Of a stretch of 53,238 bases of DNA, positions 16,440 through 25,601 are shown piece by piece. A model generated the notes under the pieces. That model had not been told where the DNA came from, made no database searches, and worked only from the letters and a program-made list of their open reading frames with translations. The stretch is from Syntrophales bacterium. Lineage in GTDB: Bacteria; Desulfobacterota; Syntrophia; Syntrophales; UBA8958. The translations under genes were made by a program, and so were the position numbers. Numbering within the stretch: position 1 is the first letter of the stretch; each line of letters begins with the position of its first letter. The stretch spans positions 203,237 to 256,474 of the forward strand of contig JAOACW010000002.1 of assembly GCA_026417625.1 (NCBI GenBank), written 5' to 3'.

Positions 16440-17939
16440 ATGAGAAGGCACGATATTGACGTAGTTCTTGTAAATCCTGGCAATCGCTCAGAGGCCTATC
16501 AAGAATTGGGAGATACTTTGGCCGCCATTGAACCCCCTGTCTGGGCGGGGTTGATAGCCTCTTTTATAAGAGCCAAAGGTTTTTCTGTGGCAATTGTGGA
16601 TGCGAATGCGGAAGGTTTGACGCCATTGGAGATCTCCCGAGCTATATATGACGCAAATCCTTTGCTGGTTGTTGTGGTTGTTTATGGTCACCATCCATCA
16701 GCCTCAACACAGAATATGCCTAGTGTAAGGAGGATATGCAGGGCGATAAGGGAAACTGATCCTACAATAAGGATAGCGCTTCTAGGTGGTCACGTAGCTG
16801 CTCTGCCGGAAAGGACATTGGAGGAAGAAGAAACTGATTATGTATGTGATGGTGAAGGTCTATATACCATCTTGGATCTTTTGACCTTATTTCATGAAGA
16901 CGGTCATAATGTGGAAAAGGTCCGGGGGCTGTGGTACCGGAAGGATGGGAAGATTTGTAGAACGGAAGCGGCTCCCCTTGTTATGGACCTAGATGGGGAA
17001 ATGCCAGGGGTTGCCTGGGATCTTTTACCTATGAAAAGATACAGGGCGCATAACTGGCATTGCTTTGGAAATATTTCTCGGCAGCCTTACGGCTCGTTGT
17101 ATACCACCCTGGGATGTCCCTTCAACTGTCATTTCTGTTGTATTCAGGCACCTTTCAGAAGTGGGGAGCGTGTCTTGGGCATGAAGAAAAATAGCTATCG
17201 ACTCTGGAGACCTGAGTCGGTGGTTTCTCAAATTGAGACATTGGTGAGTCTTTACAATGTGCGCAATATAAAATTTGCTGATGAGCTATTCGTACTGAAC
17301 AGGAGGCATGTTGAAGGCATATGTGATTTGCTCATAGAGAGAGGTTTCGATTTGAACATATGGGCCTATGCTCGTGTCGATACACTGAACAAAGCTATTT
17401 TGGAGAAGTTGAGGATGGCAGGAGTGAGATGGCTGGCTTTGGGTATTGAATCGGCGAGCGAGAGGGTACGCAATGATTCTCAAAAAGGGGTTGATAATTC
17501 TAAAATTTATAAAGCGGTAAACGAAATTAGGGGGCAGGATATAAACATCATCGGTAACTACATATTCGGACTCCCGGAAGATGATCTAGAGACGATGAAT
17601 GAGACACTGGATATGGCTTTGTCTTTGAACTGCGAATTTGCCAACTTCTACTGTGCTATGGCTTATCCAGGATCTAAACTGTACGAACGAGCCCTTAAGA
17701 ATGGCTGGCCTTTGCCTGATTCCTGGGGTGGATATGCTCAACATTCCTATGACACCGTACCTTTACCGACCAAATACTTACCACCTCGGGAGGTACTCCG
17801 TTTCAGGGATGAAGCGTTCCACCGTTACTTTACGGACAGTGGTTACCTTGCGATGATAGAAAGGAAATTTGGCATCAGCACTGTCAGAGAAATAGAAGAG
17901 ATGACTAAAAGACGTTTGAAGAGGCGATTGTTGGAGTGA
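16440..17939 (+). CDS. B12-binding-domain radical SAM protein of a sugar cluster
   Basis: The 499-residue protein has an N-terminal cobalamin-binding-like domain (DVVLVNPGNR, then IRIALLGGHVAALPERTL and YVCDGEG) and a radical SAM core with C226, C230 and C233 (TLGCPFNCHFCCIQ) binding the [4Fe-4S] cluster. AYARVDTL, LALGIESASERVRN and GNYIFGLPEDDLETMNETL are the usual later strands of class B enzymes. The family includes methyltransferases and rearrangement enzymes. As the last gene of the operon it probably alters the sugar or an attached group. No ordinary DxHxxG B12 ligand motif is obvious, so cobalamin use is not certain. The reaction is unknown. Confidence 0.82.
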   Translation: MRRHDIDVVLVNPGNRSEAYQELGDTLAAIEPPVWAGLIASFIRAKGFSVAIVDANAEGLTPLEISRAIYDANPLLVVVVVYGHHPSASTQNMPSVRRICRAIRETDPTIRIALLGGHVAALPERTLEEEETDYVCDGEGLYTILDLLTLFHEDGHNVEKVRGLWYRKDGKICRTEAAPLVMDLDGEMPGVAWDLLPMKRYRAHNWHCFGNISRQPYGSLYTTLGCPFNCHFCCIQAPFRSGERVLGMKKNSYRLWRPESVVSQIETLVSLYNVRNIKFADELFVLNRRHVEGICDLLIERGFDLNIWAYARVDTLNKAILEKLRMAGVRWLALGIESASERVRNDSQKGVDNSKIYKAVNEIRGQDINIIGNYIFGLPEDDLETMNETLDMALSLNCEFANFYCAMAYPGSKLYERALKNGWPLPDSWGGYAQHSYDTVPLPTKYLPPREVLRFRDEAFHRYFTDSGYLAMIERKFGISTVREIEEMTKRRLKRRLLE

Positions 17940-18110
17940 TTTCAGGTCACTTAGTGATAAGGTCTTAGTGAGTTTATACATGAAACTTTTCTCTGTTGCT
18001 TGACTCCCACTGAAAACTCCTTCAATTTCGACGAAAATTTCTTTTCTCCGACCAAAGCAATACTTTTACTTCTTGATAAATGCTTGGAGTGGACACTTTT
18101 TAAAATCTGC

Positions 18111-18156
18111 TTGACTTTAGAAAAAAATTGGACGATACGGAACGAACATTCATTCC
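18111..18156 (+). promoter_or_regulatory. promoter and TetR-type operator of the RND efflux operon
   Basis: A TTGACT -35 box (18111-18116), 17-base spacer and weak GATACG -10 box (18134-18139) precede the TetR gene. Touching the -10 is the 18-base imperfect dyad GGAACGAACATTCATTCC (18139-18156), symmetric at GGAA.GAA..TTC.TTCC. A repressor bound there would cover the -10 and the predicted transcription start. Binding of the adjacent TetR protein is inferred from position. Confidence 0.65.
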
Positions 18157-18168
18157 AAATGTGTCTCT

Positions 18169-18768
18169 ATGGTTCAGGGGAGTAAGAGAGAGAGAATTAT
18201 GCGTGCAGCGCTGGAGGTTATAGCGGAACGTGGTTTTCATGCCTCTCCTATGTCACTTATTGCGGAAAAAGCCGGTGTTGGTGCGGGTACCATATATAGG
18301 TACTTCGAGAGTAAGGATGTTCTCATCAATAAGTTACACGATGATCTCAAGGAATACATACTTAAAATTCTAATGGATAAGTACCCTTCGGGACGTACCC
18401 TGAGGGAAAGGTACATTCATCTGTGTTTTACTTTGCTTAAACATTTCATGTCACATCCCTTACACTTTCGGTTTCTGGAACAGTACTACAATTCGCCCTA
18501 TGGCGTTTCCCAGCGGAGGGATAAGATCCTACGCAGGTCAAATAACAATTCTGATATTTTTTTAAAGCTGTTCGATGAAGGGGTTTCTGAGGGGATTTTA
18601 AAGGACCTGCCTGTCGCCGTTTTTGTGGCTTTATCCTTCGGTCCATTGATTGTTTTGGCGAGAGATTATATCTGTGGTTTATTGGAACTTGATGATGAAC
18701 TTGTTATGAAAAGCATCGAGGCATGTTGGGATGGAATTAGGAAGTTAAACCAAAGTGAGGCGGAGTGA
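18169..18768 (+). CDS. TetR/AcrR-family transcriptional regulator
   Basis: The 199-residue protein has an N-terminal TetR helix-turn-helix at about residues 6-52 (RERIMRAALEVIAERGFHA, then AGVGAGTIYRYFESKDVL) and an all-alpha C-terminal ligand domain. It probably represses the RND pump genes that follow and itself, releasing DNA when a toxic or lipophilic compound binds. The ATG at 18169 lacks a clear ribosome site but is needed to keep the first helix. An 18-base dyad lies just upstream, over the promoter. Its stop overlaps the start of the adaptor gene, so regulator and pump form one operon. The ligand is unknown. Confidence 0.88.
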   Translation: MVQGSKRERIMRAALEVIAERGFHASPMSLIAEKAGVGAGTIYRYFESKDVLINKLHDDLKEYILKILMDKYPSGRTLRERYIHLCFTLLKHFMSHPLHFRFLEQYYNSPYGVSQRRDKILRRSNNNSDIFLKLFDEGVSEGILKDLPVAVFVALSFGPLIVLARDYICGLLELDDELVMKSIEACWDGIRKLNQSEAE

Positions 18769-19952
18769 TGTGTAGTAGGGTGAAGGTATTAAGAGATACA
18801 CTTGGCGGGACAATTACGTTTATTTTTTTACTTCTGTTTCCCCTACTGTATGCTGGTTGTGGGAGACAGCAGGCTGCTCAAGTCTCAGGAGCCCCCCCTG
18901 AAGTGGGTGTGATTTACGTTAGAGCATCCACCGTACCCATAGTTACGGAATTAACTGGTCGCGTAGTTCCTTCTCAGATATCTGAGGTAAGGCCACAGGT
19001 AAACGGGATTATACTGAAGAGGCTTTTTCAAGAAGGTTCTGATGTAAAGGAAGGTCAAGTTCTTTACCAAATAGACCCTGCTCCCTACCAGGCAGCCCTG
19101 GATAATGCTCAGGCCGCGCTGGAAAGAGCAGAGGCGAATCTGCCAGCGATAAGAGCAAAGGCGGAGAGAGTGAGAGAGTTGCTCGCCACAAGGGCGGTGA
19201 GCCAGCAGGATTACGACGATGTAACAGCTGCTCTAAGGCAAGCGGAGGCTGATGTGCAGTATTGGAGAGCTGTAGTGAAAACGGCTCGTATAAATCTAGG
19301 ATATACTAAGATAACTGCGCCGATATCTGGCCGGATAGGAAAGTCGAATGTTACAGAAGGGGCGTTGGTTACGGCGCATCAACCGGTACCTTTGACAACT
19401 ATCCAGAAATTAGACCCCGTTTATGTTGATGTACTACAGTCCACAGCGGATATGATGCGCCTGAAAAAAATGGTTCAGAGTACTTCCCGGAGCGGAAACA
19501 AAGATAATGTTCGTCTAGTTCTGGAAGATGGTACACCGTATCAATGGACGGGCAGGCTTCAGTTCCGTGATGTAACTGTTGAGCCATCTACGGGTTCAGT
19601 AATCCTCAGGATTGTTTTCCCCAACCCTCAAGGCATACTTCTCCCCGGAATGTTTGTGAGGGCCCTTGTTGAAGAAGGGGTTAACAAAAACTCTTTACTC
19701 ATACCCCAACAGGCGGTTCAGCGGAACTATCGTGGTGACCCCTATGTGTTTGTGGTTGACCCGGAAGGCAGAGCGCAGGTGCGTCTAATTGTTTTGGAAA
19801 GGGCCATAGGGGATAAGTGGCTGGTATCTTCAGGACTTAAAGCTGGTGATCAAGTTATTGTGGAAGGTATAATCAGGGTAAGACCAGGTGTTCCCGTGAA
19901 ACCTGTACCTTGGAGCGCGGCTCCTTCACCATCACCTGTATCTGCAAAGTAG
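18768..19952 (+). CDS. RND efflux periplasmic adaptor lipoprotein (AcrA/MexA-like)
   Basis: The membrane-fusion protein joining the inner-membrane pump to the outer-membrane channel. The product (394 residues) has a signal peptide ending in a lipoprotein-type cysteine (LLYAGCGRQQ, ~residue 30). A barrel/lipoyl segment follows (VRPQVNGIILKRLFQEGSDVKEGQVLYQIDPAPYQAALDNA), then a coiled-coil hairpin (~100-165) and the second lipoyl half (GYTKITAPISGRIGKSNVTEGALV), in the order typical of AcrA. The ATG overlaps the TetR stop (TGATG). A GTG three bases earlier is an alternative. The pump starts 11 bases on. Confidence 0.93.
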   Translation: MCSRVKVLRDTLGGTITFIFLLLFPLLYAGCGRQQAAQVSGAPPEVGVIYVRASTVPIVTELTGRVVPSQISEVRPQVNGIILKRLFQEGSDVKEGQVLYQIDPAPYQAALDNAQAALERAEANLPAIRAKAERVRELLATRAVSQQDYDDVTAALRQAEADVQYWRAVVKTARINLGYTKITAPISGRIGKSNVTEGALVTAHQPVPLTTIQKLDPVYVDVLQSTADMMRLKKMVQSTSRSGNKDNVRLVLEDGTPYQWTGRLQFRDVTVEPSTGSVILRIVFPNPQGILLPGMFVRALVEEGVNKNSLLIPQQAVQRNYRGDPYVFVVDPEGRAQVRLIVLERAIGDKWLVSSGLKAGDQVIVEGIIRVRPGVPVKPVPWSAAPSPSPVSAK

Positions 19953-19963
19953 TAGGTGGAATC

Positions 19964-22900
19964 ATGATTTCCCGATTTTTTCTCGACCGTCCCGTTTTTG
20001 CCTGGGTTATTGCTATAGCCGTTATGGCGTGGGGTTTGCTCGCCATTTACTTTCTACCTGTTTCACAGTATCCTGCCCTTGCCCCACCTACTATTAGGGT
20101 ATCAGCCTTTTATCCTGGTGCATCGGCAGAAACGGTGGAGAACAGTGTCACCCAGATCATAGAACAGAAGATGACTGGTCTTGATCGGATGATTTATATG
20201 TCCGCAATAAGTGATTCTGCTGGATCGTCTACAATTGAACTTACGTTTGCACCTGGCACAGACCCCGATATAGCCTGGTCAAAGGTTCAGAACAAGCTGC
20301 AACTTGCCCTTGCGAGCTTGCCGGAGGTGGTACAGCGAACAGGTGTAACGGTGGCGAAGTCCACGAGGAACTACCTTTTAATTGTTGGGCTTATTTCCGA
20401 GGACGGTAGCATGAGTGGCTACGACCTTAGGGACTACGCGCAATCGAAACTTGAGCAGGTTCTGGCAAGGATTCCTGGTGTTGGTGAGGTAGAGCTCTTT
20501 GGTTTCCAGTATGCCATGCGTATATGGCTGAATCCGGATAAACTCACGGAATACCAACTCACAGTGGAAGATGTTATCCAAGCGTTGAAAGCTTATAACG
20601 TGGAAGTATCTGCAGGGCAGCTTGGGGGAGCACCAGCTGTGAAGGGTCAACGACTCAATGCGTCTATCGTGATACAAAATCTCCTGAAAACTCCCGATGA
20701 GTTTGCCGCTGTTCCGCTGAAGATAAGACCGGATGGTTCAGTTATTCGCATAAAAGATGTGGGAAGAGTAGAACTGGGAACCGATTATTACGACATAGAG
20801 GGGAACTACAACGGAAAACCCAACGCTGGTCTGGCCATCAGGCCCGAACCTGGGGCAAATGCCCTTGTTACGGCTGATCGCATTAAGAAAACAATGGAAG
20901 AGATGAGCCGTTACTTCCCACCGGGAATGAAAGTGGTGTATCCGTATGACACTACTCCTTTTATAAGGGTTGCCATTGCCGAGGCGTATAAGACACTGAT
21001 CGAAGCTATAATACTTGTCTTCCTCGTTATGTGGCTTTTTCTTGGTGACCTGAGAGCTACCCTTGTCCCCACTATTGCCGTACCTGTTGTCATTTTGGGC
21101 ACATTTGGGGTTCTGTGGGTTTTCGGCTTTTCTATAAATATGCTCACCATGTTTGCTATGGTTCTTGCTATTGGATTGCTGGTTGATGACGCCATCGTCG
21201 TAGTGGAAAACGTGGAACGTATCATGACTGAGGAAGGCCTTCCACCGCGGGAGGCAACGGCCCGTTCTATGGACCAGATTACCCCAGCCCTTGTGGGGAT
21301 TGGTCTCGTGTTATCAGCGGTCTTTGGTCCGATGGCGTTTTTCCCCGGATCTGCGGGTATTCTATACCGTCAGTTTTCAGTTACGATTGCGTCAGCAATG
21401 TTGCTTTCCGTTCTTGTAGCTTTGATCCTTTCTCCTGTTCTTTGCGCTTCTCTGCTTAGGCCCGTGGAAAAGGGTCATGAACCGGCGGAGCACGCAATAC
21501 CGTTCTTGAGACCCTTTTTTCTTTGGTTTGATCGGGTATTTTTCAAAACACGGGATAAATATGTGCGATACGTAAGGCATACCCTGACAAGAAAAGGACG
21601 ATACCTGATTATTTATCTCGTAATAGTTGTGGCATTAGGTGTGCTTTTTGTCCGTATGCCTACAAGTTACATACCTGATGAGGATCAGGGTATTTTATTG
21701 TGTCAGGTAGTTTTACCCTCCGGTGCCACCATGGAGCGGACCCAGATGGTAGTAAGTAGTGTACAAAATTACTTCCTAGAACAAGAAAAAGAGGCGGTGG
21801 CTTCCACTATGGGTGTTGTGGGTATTGGGTTTGCCGGGAGAGCACAGAATCAGGGGATGGTTTTCGTAAAGATGAGGGATTGGCATCTTCGGGATAGAAA
21901 AGACTTGAGGGTTAAGGCCGTTGCAGCACGGGCAATGGTTTATTTTTCGAAGATCAGAGAAGCTTTAGTTTTTGCCTTTCCACCACCACCAGTAATAGAA
22001 CTGGGAAGGGCAAGAGGTGTGGATTTCCAGCTAGTGGATAGAGGGGGGATCGGTCATATTGCTCTTATGGAGGCCAGGAATAAGCTCTTAGCTACGGCAT
22101 CAAAGGATCCCCGTCTTGTGAACGTCCGCCATAACGGTATGGATGATGTCGCTGAGTTCCGTGTTGATATAGACTGGGAAAAGGCTGGCGCTATGGGTAT
22201 ACCTATTACCAGTATTCACAATGCCATATCTGCGATGTTTGGTGGTGCTTACGTTAATAACTTTATTCAGGGTGGACGAGTTAAAAAAGTGTATGTGCAA
22301 GCTGATGCACCTTTCAGGATGTTGCCAGCGGATCTGAAGAAAATATACGTGCGGAATCGCGAAGGGAATATGGTGCCTTTTGATTCCATTGCCTCTACTC
22401 GATGGACGATAGGTTCACCACGGTTGGAGCGTTTCAATGGTTTTCCATCCATAAATATACTGGCAGAACCAGCTCCTGGGAGGAGTACGGGAGAGGTTAT
22501 GAGGATCCTGGAAGATATAACCAACAAACTAGGGCCAGGGGTAGGTTATGATTTCCAGGGTGCGTCATATCAGGAGCGTCAGGCAAGGAAACAGGCAGGT
22601 CCTATCTATTTGTTCTCTATATTTGTCATATTCCTCTGTCTGGCTGCTCTTTACGAGAGTTGGGTCATTCCCATATCCATTCTTTTGATACTTCCCCTTG
22701 GGGTTATAGGGGGTGTTGTGGCATCTACGCTCAGAGGATTGCCTAAAGATGTGTATTTCCAGATTGGTTTACTTACCACACTTGGTCTTGCCACAAAGAA
22801 CGCTATTCTAATTGTTCAGTTTGCCAAACAGGCTCTTGAGAGCGGGATGGATCTCACCCAGGCCACTCTGGAAGGTTCGCGCATACGTTTTCGCCCTATA

Positions 22901-23215
22901 GTGATGACTTCTCTTGCTTTTGGTTTCGGGGTATTACCTCTTGCTGTAGCTACAGGTGCGGGTGCAGGGGCCATGAATGCCATTGGTACTTGTGTATTAG
23001 GTGGCATGGTGACGGGGACGGCTCTTGTTGTTATCTTCAATCCCCTTTTCTACGTTATGATAGAGGGAAGTTTGGGTAAGACGGCACGCAAAGATAAGGG
23101 GAAATTAAAAGTGCTCAGTACTATGGCAGATTGGTTGAGAGAAAATGTGAAAAGGCTGAGATCAAATAGAAAAAAACAAGAGCAACAAGGCAACTTCCCT
23201 ACGGTGGTGATATGA
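19964..23215 (+). CDS. RND multidrug efflux pump, inner-membrane subunit (AcrB/MexB-like, HAE1)
   Basis: A proton-driven trimeric pump that exports amphipathic compounds from the periplasm and inner membrane. The product is 1083 residues, close to AcrB. It starts MISRFFLDRPVFAWVIAI, has twelve expected membrane helices and two large periplasmic loops, and keeps the proton-relay residues: D408/D409 in GLLVDDAIVVVENVER and a lysine at ~945 in GLATKNAILIVQFAKQ. A frame opening at 19910 would add 18 unrelated residues inside the adaptor gene; the ATG at 19964 with GTAGGTGG before it matches the family N-terminus. The stop overlaps the next start (ATGA). A complete pump by all visible motifs. Confidence 0.96.
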   Translation: MISRFFLDRPVFAWVIAIAVMAWGLLAIYFLPVSQYPALAPPTIRVSAFYPGASAETVENSVTQIIEQKMTGLDRMIYMSAISDSAGSSTIELTFAPGTDPDIAWSKVQNKLQLALASLPEVVQRTGVTVAKSTRNYLLIVGLISEDGSMSGYDLRDYAQSKLEQVLARIPGVGEVELFGFQYAMRIWLNPDKLTEYQLTVEDVIQALKAYNVEVSAGQLGGAPAVKGQRLNASIVIQNLLKTPDEFAAVPLKIRPDGSVIRIKDVGRVELGTDYYDIEGNYNGKPNAGLAIRPEPGANALVTADRIKKTMEEMSRYFPPGMKVVYPYDTTPFIRVAIAEAYKTLIEAIILVFLVMWLFLGDLRATLVPTIAVPVVILGTFGVLWVFGFSINMLTMFAMVLAIGLLVDDAIVVVENVERIMTEEGLPPREATARSMDQITPALVGIGLVLSAVFGPMAFFPGSAGILYRQFSVTIASAMLLSVLVALILSPVLCASLLRPVEKGHEPAEHAIPFLRPFFLWFDRVFFKTRDKYVRYVRHTLTRKGRYLIIYLVIVVALGVLFVRMPTSYIPDEDQGILLCQVVLPSGATMERTQMVVSSVQNYFLEQEKEAVASTMGVVGIGFAGRAQNQGMVFVKMRDWHLRDRKDLRVKAVAARAMVYFSKIREALVFAFPPPPVIELGRARGVDFQLVDRGGIGHIALMEARNKLLATASKDPRLVNVRHNGMDDVAEFRVDIDWEKAGAMGIPITSIHNAISAMFGGAYVNNFIQGGRVKKVYVQADAPFRMLPADLKKIYVRNREGNMVPFDSIASTRWTIGSPRLERFNGFPSINILAEPAPGRSTGEVMRILEDITNKLGPGVGYDFQGASYQERQARKQAGPIYLFSIFVIFLCLAALYESWVIPISILLILPLGVIGGVVASTLRGLPKDVYFQIGLLTTLGLATKNAILIVQFAKQALESGMDLTQATLEGSRIRFRPIVMTSLAFGFGVLPLAVATGAGAGAMNAIGTCVLGGMVTGTALVVIFNPLFYVMIEGSLGKTARKDKGKLKVLSTMADWLRENVKRLRSNRKKQEQQGNFPTVVI

Positions 23216-24606
23216 GAAGGATAGTTCTGTTTTTCGTATTTGTGTTTATAATTTATGGGTGCACGTTTGCCCCTGAATTCCAACGCCCTGCAACGCCTGT
23301 TCCTGATAGCTGGCCGAAGGGGGAAGCTTATAGTATTCCTGTTGAGGGTGCAAAGATTCCCACAGAAATCAAATGGCAGGATTTTTTTGCTGATGGGAAG
23401 CTGTGCGCTGTTATATCTGAGGCCCTTAAGAATAATCGTGATTTAAAGCTTGCCGTTTTGAATGTCGAAAGGGTTAGGGCGCTTTATGGAATCCAGCGTG
23501 CTGAATTATTGCCAAGTATAAATGCTGCCGGGACCATGGCTAAGGAAAGAGTTCCTGCAGATCTTTCAAGCACTAGAAGGGTAACTACACAGGAGAAGTA
23601 CAGTGTTAATCTTGGTATAAGTGCGTGGGAGATCGATTTTTCAGGTAGGTTGAGAAGTTTGAAGGATCGTATGCTGGAGGAGTACCTGGCGACAGAACAG
23701 GCGAGTCGGGGTGTGCGTGCGATGCTGATTGCATCTGTTGCTAATGCGTACTTTTCACTTGCGGCCGACAGGGAAAATTTGAGAATTGCCACTTCGACAC
23801 TCAAGACCCAACAGGAGATGTTCGAGCTTATGAAAAAACGTTATGAGGTCGGACTTATCTCCGAAATTGATCTCAAGCGAGCACAGTCGCAACTTGAAGC
23901 GGCAAGGGGTGATGTAGCTCGATTTACCCAGTTGGTAGCGCAGAGCGAGAATGCCCTTTTTCAACTTGTAGGTTCAACTCTTCCACCTGAACTTCTCCCC
24001 GATGGTCTGGATCATGTGAAGCCGCCCCAAGATGTGACTCCGGGTATACCTTCAGAGGTTCTTTTGAAACGGCCTGATATTTTGGAGGCTGAGCACAGAT
24101 TGAAGGCAGCGAATGCAAATATAGGTGCAGCCCGTGCTGCTTTTTTCCCCCGCATCGCTCTAACCGCAAGTGTGGGGACAGCGAGTGCAGAGCTTTCCAA
24201 TCTTTTCAAATCAGGCCAGGGTACTTGGAATTTTATGCCGCAGATTGTGATGCCGATCTTTGATGCCCGCACGTGGGCTGCGTATGATGCAGCTAAGGCA
24301 GAGAGGGAAATGGCGCTCACTAAGTATGAGAAGGTGATTCAAGAAGCCTTTAGAGAGGTTGCCGATGCTTTAGCAATAAGAGGTACCGTAACAAAACAAC
24401 TGGAGGCACAGCAATCTCTGGTTGAGGCACTTAATCAAACTTACATTCTTGCGACTACCCGTTATATGAGGGGTCTTGACAGTTATCTAAGTGTGCTCGA
24501 TGCACAGCGTTCCCTTAACGATGCAAAAAAGGGTTTAGTCAATCTCCGCCTCGTGAGCTACACAAACTTGGTTACGCTTTACAAAGTCCTCGGTGGGGGA
24601 AGTTAG
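23212..24606 (+). CDS. outer-membrane efflux channel lipoprotein (TolC/NodT/OprM-like)
   Basis: The outer-membrane factor completing the tripartite pump. The 464-residue protein has a short signal peptide with a lipobox cysteine (FVFIIYGCTFAPEFQRP). Two OEP repeats of long helices follow, with the family stretches LISEIDLKRAQSQLEAARGD, LLKRPDILEAEHRLKAANANIGAARAAFFP and TTRYMRGLDSYLSVLDAQRSL. NodT-type OM lipoproteins show the same order. The gene overlaps the pump gene by four bases at its start. Its TAG stop overlaps by three bases the stop of the oppositely oriented monooxygenase gene, leaving no room for a terminator between them. Confidence 0.93.
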   Translation: MRRIVLFFVFVFIIYGCTFAPEFQRPATPVPDSWPKGEAYSIPVEGAKIPTEIKWQDFFADGKLCAVISEALKNNRDLKLAVLNVERVRALYGIQRAELLPSINAAGTMAKERVPADLSSTRRVTTQEKYSVNLGISAWEIDFSGRLRSLKDRMLEEYLATEQASRGVRAMLIASVANAYFSLAADRENLRIATSTLKTQQEMFELMKKRYEVGLISEIDLKRAQSQLEAARGDVARFTQLVAQSENALFQLVGSTLPPELLPDGLDHVKPPQDVTPGIPSEVLLKRPDILEAEHRLKAANANIGAARAAFFPRIALTASVGTASAELSNLFKSGQGTWNFMPQIVMPIFDARTWAAYDAAKAEREMALTKYEKVIQEAFREVADALAIRGTVTKQLEAQQSLVEALNQTYILATTRYMRGLDSYLSVLDAQRSLNDAKKGLVNLRLVSYTNLVTLYKVLGGGS

Positions 24607-25577
24607 TTTTTAGTGATGACTTTCAATTTTTCGTTGATGATCTCCTTTGCTTCTCCGATAATACGATCCACCAGTTCTTTCACGGTGGGTATATCCTTTA
24701 TTAGACCTATGCACTGACCTATTGAAACGATGCCTTCATCGATGGTTCCCACTTCGAACATTTTTTGACCTTTACTGCCAGCGATGAGATGGTGCAGTTC
24801 ATCAATGGTTGCACCACTTTTTTCCATTTCCATCACCTTCAGACTGTATGGTGTTTTCGCCACTCTGAGGGAATTTCGGAACGCACGGAGGAGTATCATT
24901 GTGTCTCTTTCGGAGAATTTGATTAACCATTCCTTCACATTTCGATGAACGGGTGATTCTTCCGTAAGGAGAAAACGGGTGCCCATATTGATACCGGAGG
25001 CGCCAAGGGCAAGAGCCGCTACTAGGCCGCGCCCGTCGGCGAAGCCACCGGAGGCGATAATGGGAATGTTCAACGCATTGGCGGCCGCGGGTATCAGTAC
25101 CAGTCCTCCTACGTCATCTTCACCTGGGTGGCCGGCGCATTCGAAGCTGTCTATACTGACGAAGTCACAGCCGAGTGATTGAGCCTTAAGGGCGTGCCTA
25201 ACACTTGTGCACTTGTGAATGACGGTAATTCCATTTGCTTTGAGGCGCTCTATTACCCGCTCGGGATTATTTCCCGCTGTTTCCACAATTTTTATGCCCT
25301 CACTTATGATCACGTCTAAAATCTCATCGTAGTTTACATCGCGGAATGTGGGAAGCAGAGTAACGTTCACTGCAAAAGGTCTGTCTGTCATGTTTCGCGT
25401 TTTTTCAATTTCTTTTGCCAGTTCCTTCCCGCTGGCAAAAGTTAAAGCGGTTAGAGTTCCGAGAGCTCCCGCATTGGAAACTGCACTTACCAGCTCGGCA
25501 CGTGATACCCAGAGCATACCTCCTTGCATGATGGGATGTTCGATGTTCAGTATCTCAGTCATCTTCGTTTTGAGCAT
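24603..25577 (-). CDS. nitronate monooxygenase family (2-nitropropane dioxygenase-like) FMN protein
   Basis: A TIM-barrel FMN enzyme. The family oxidises nitronates, but related members are enoyl reductases or have other roles, so the substrate is open. Seen in the 324-residue protein are PIMQGGMLWVSRAELVSAVSNAGALGTL at the N-terminus, CDFVSIDSFECAGHPGEDD with the conserved family histidine, and the phosphate-binding IIASGGFADGRGLVAALALGASGINMGTRFL. AAGGAGA lies at the right distance before the ATG. It is the last gene of a three-gene minus-strand operon with a metallo-beta-lactamase-fold protein and an Fe-S protein. Family call sure, reaction unknown. Confidence 0.85.
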   Translation of the reverse strand: MLKTKMTEILNIEHPIMQGGMLWVSRAELVSAVSNAGALGTLTALTFASGKELAKEIEKTRNMTDRPFAVNVTLLPTFRDVNYDEILDVIISEGIKIVETAGNNPERVIERLKANGITVIHKCTSVRHALKAQSLGCDFVSIDSFECAGHPGEDDVGGLVLIPAAANALNIPIIASGGFADGRGLVAALALGASGINMGTRFLLTEESPVHRNVKEWLIKFSERDTMILLRAFRNSLRVAKTPYSLKVMEMEKSGATIDELHHLIAGSKGQKMFEVGTIDEGIVSIGQCIGLIKDIPTVKELVDRIIGEAKEIINEKLKVITKN

Positions 25578-25601
25578 AAGTTTCTCCTTTCTTTTGGATT
25601 T

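Noticed and set aside
18000-18185. 61-codon frame before the TetR gene
   Set aside because: It covers the promoter and operator region and has no ribosome site or protein-like composition.
19910-19963. Longer start for the RND pump
   Set aside because: The extra 18 residues do not match the family N-terminus and lie in the adaptor gene; ATG 19964 gives the standard MISRFFLDRP start.
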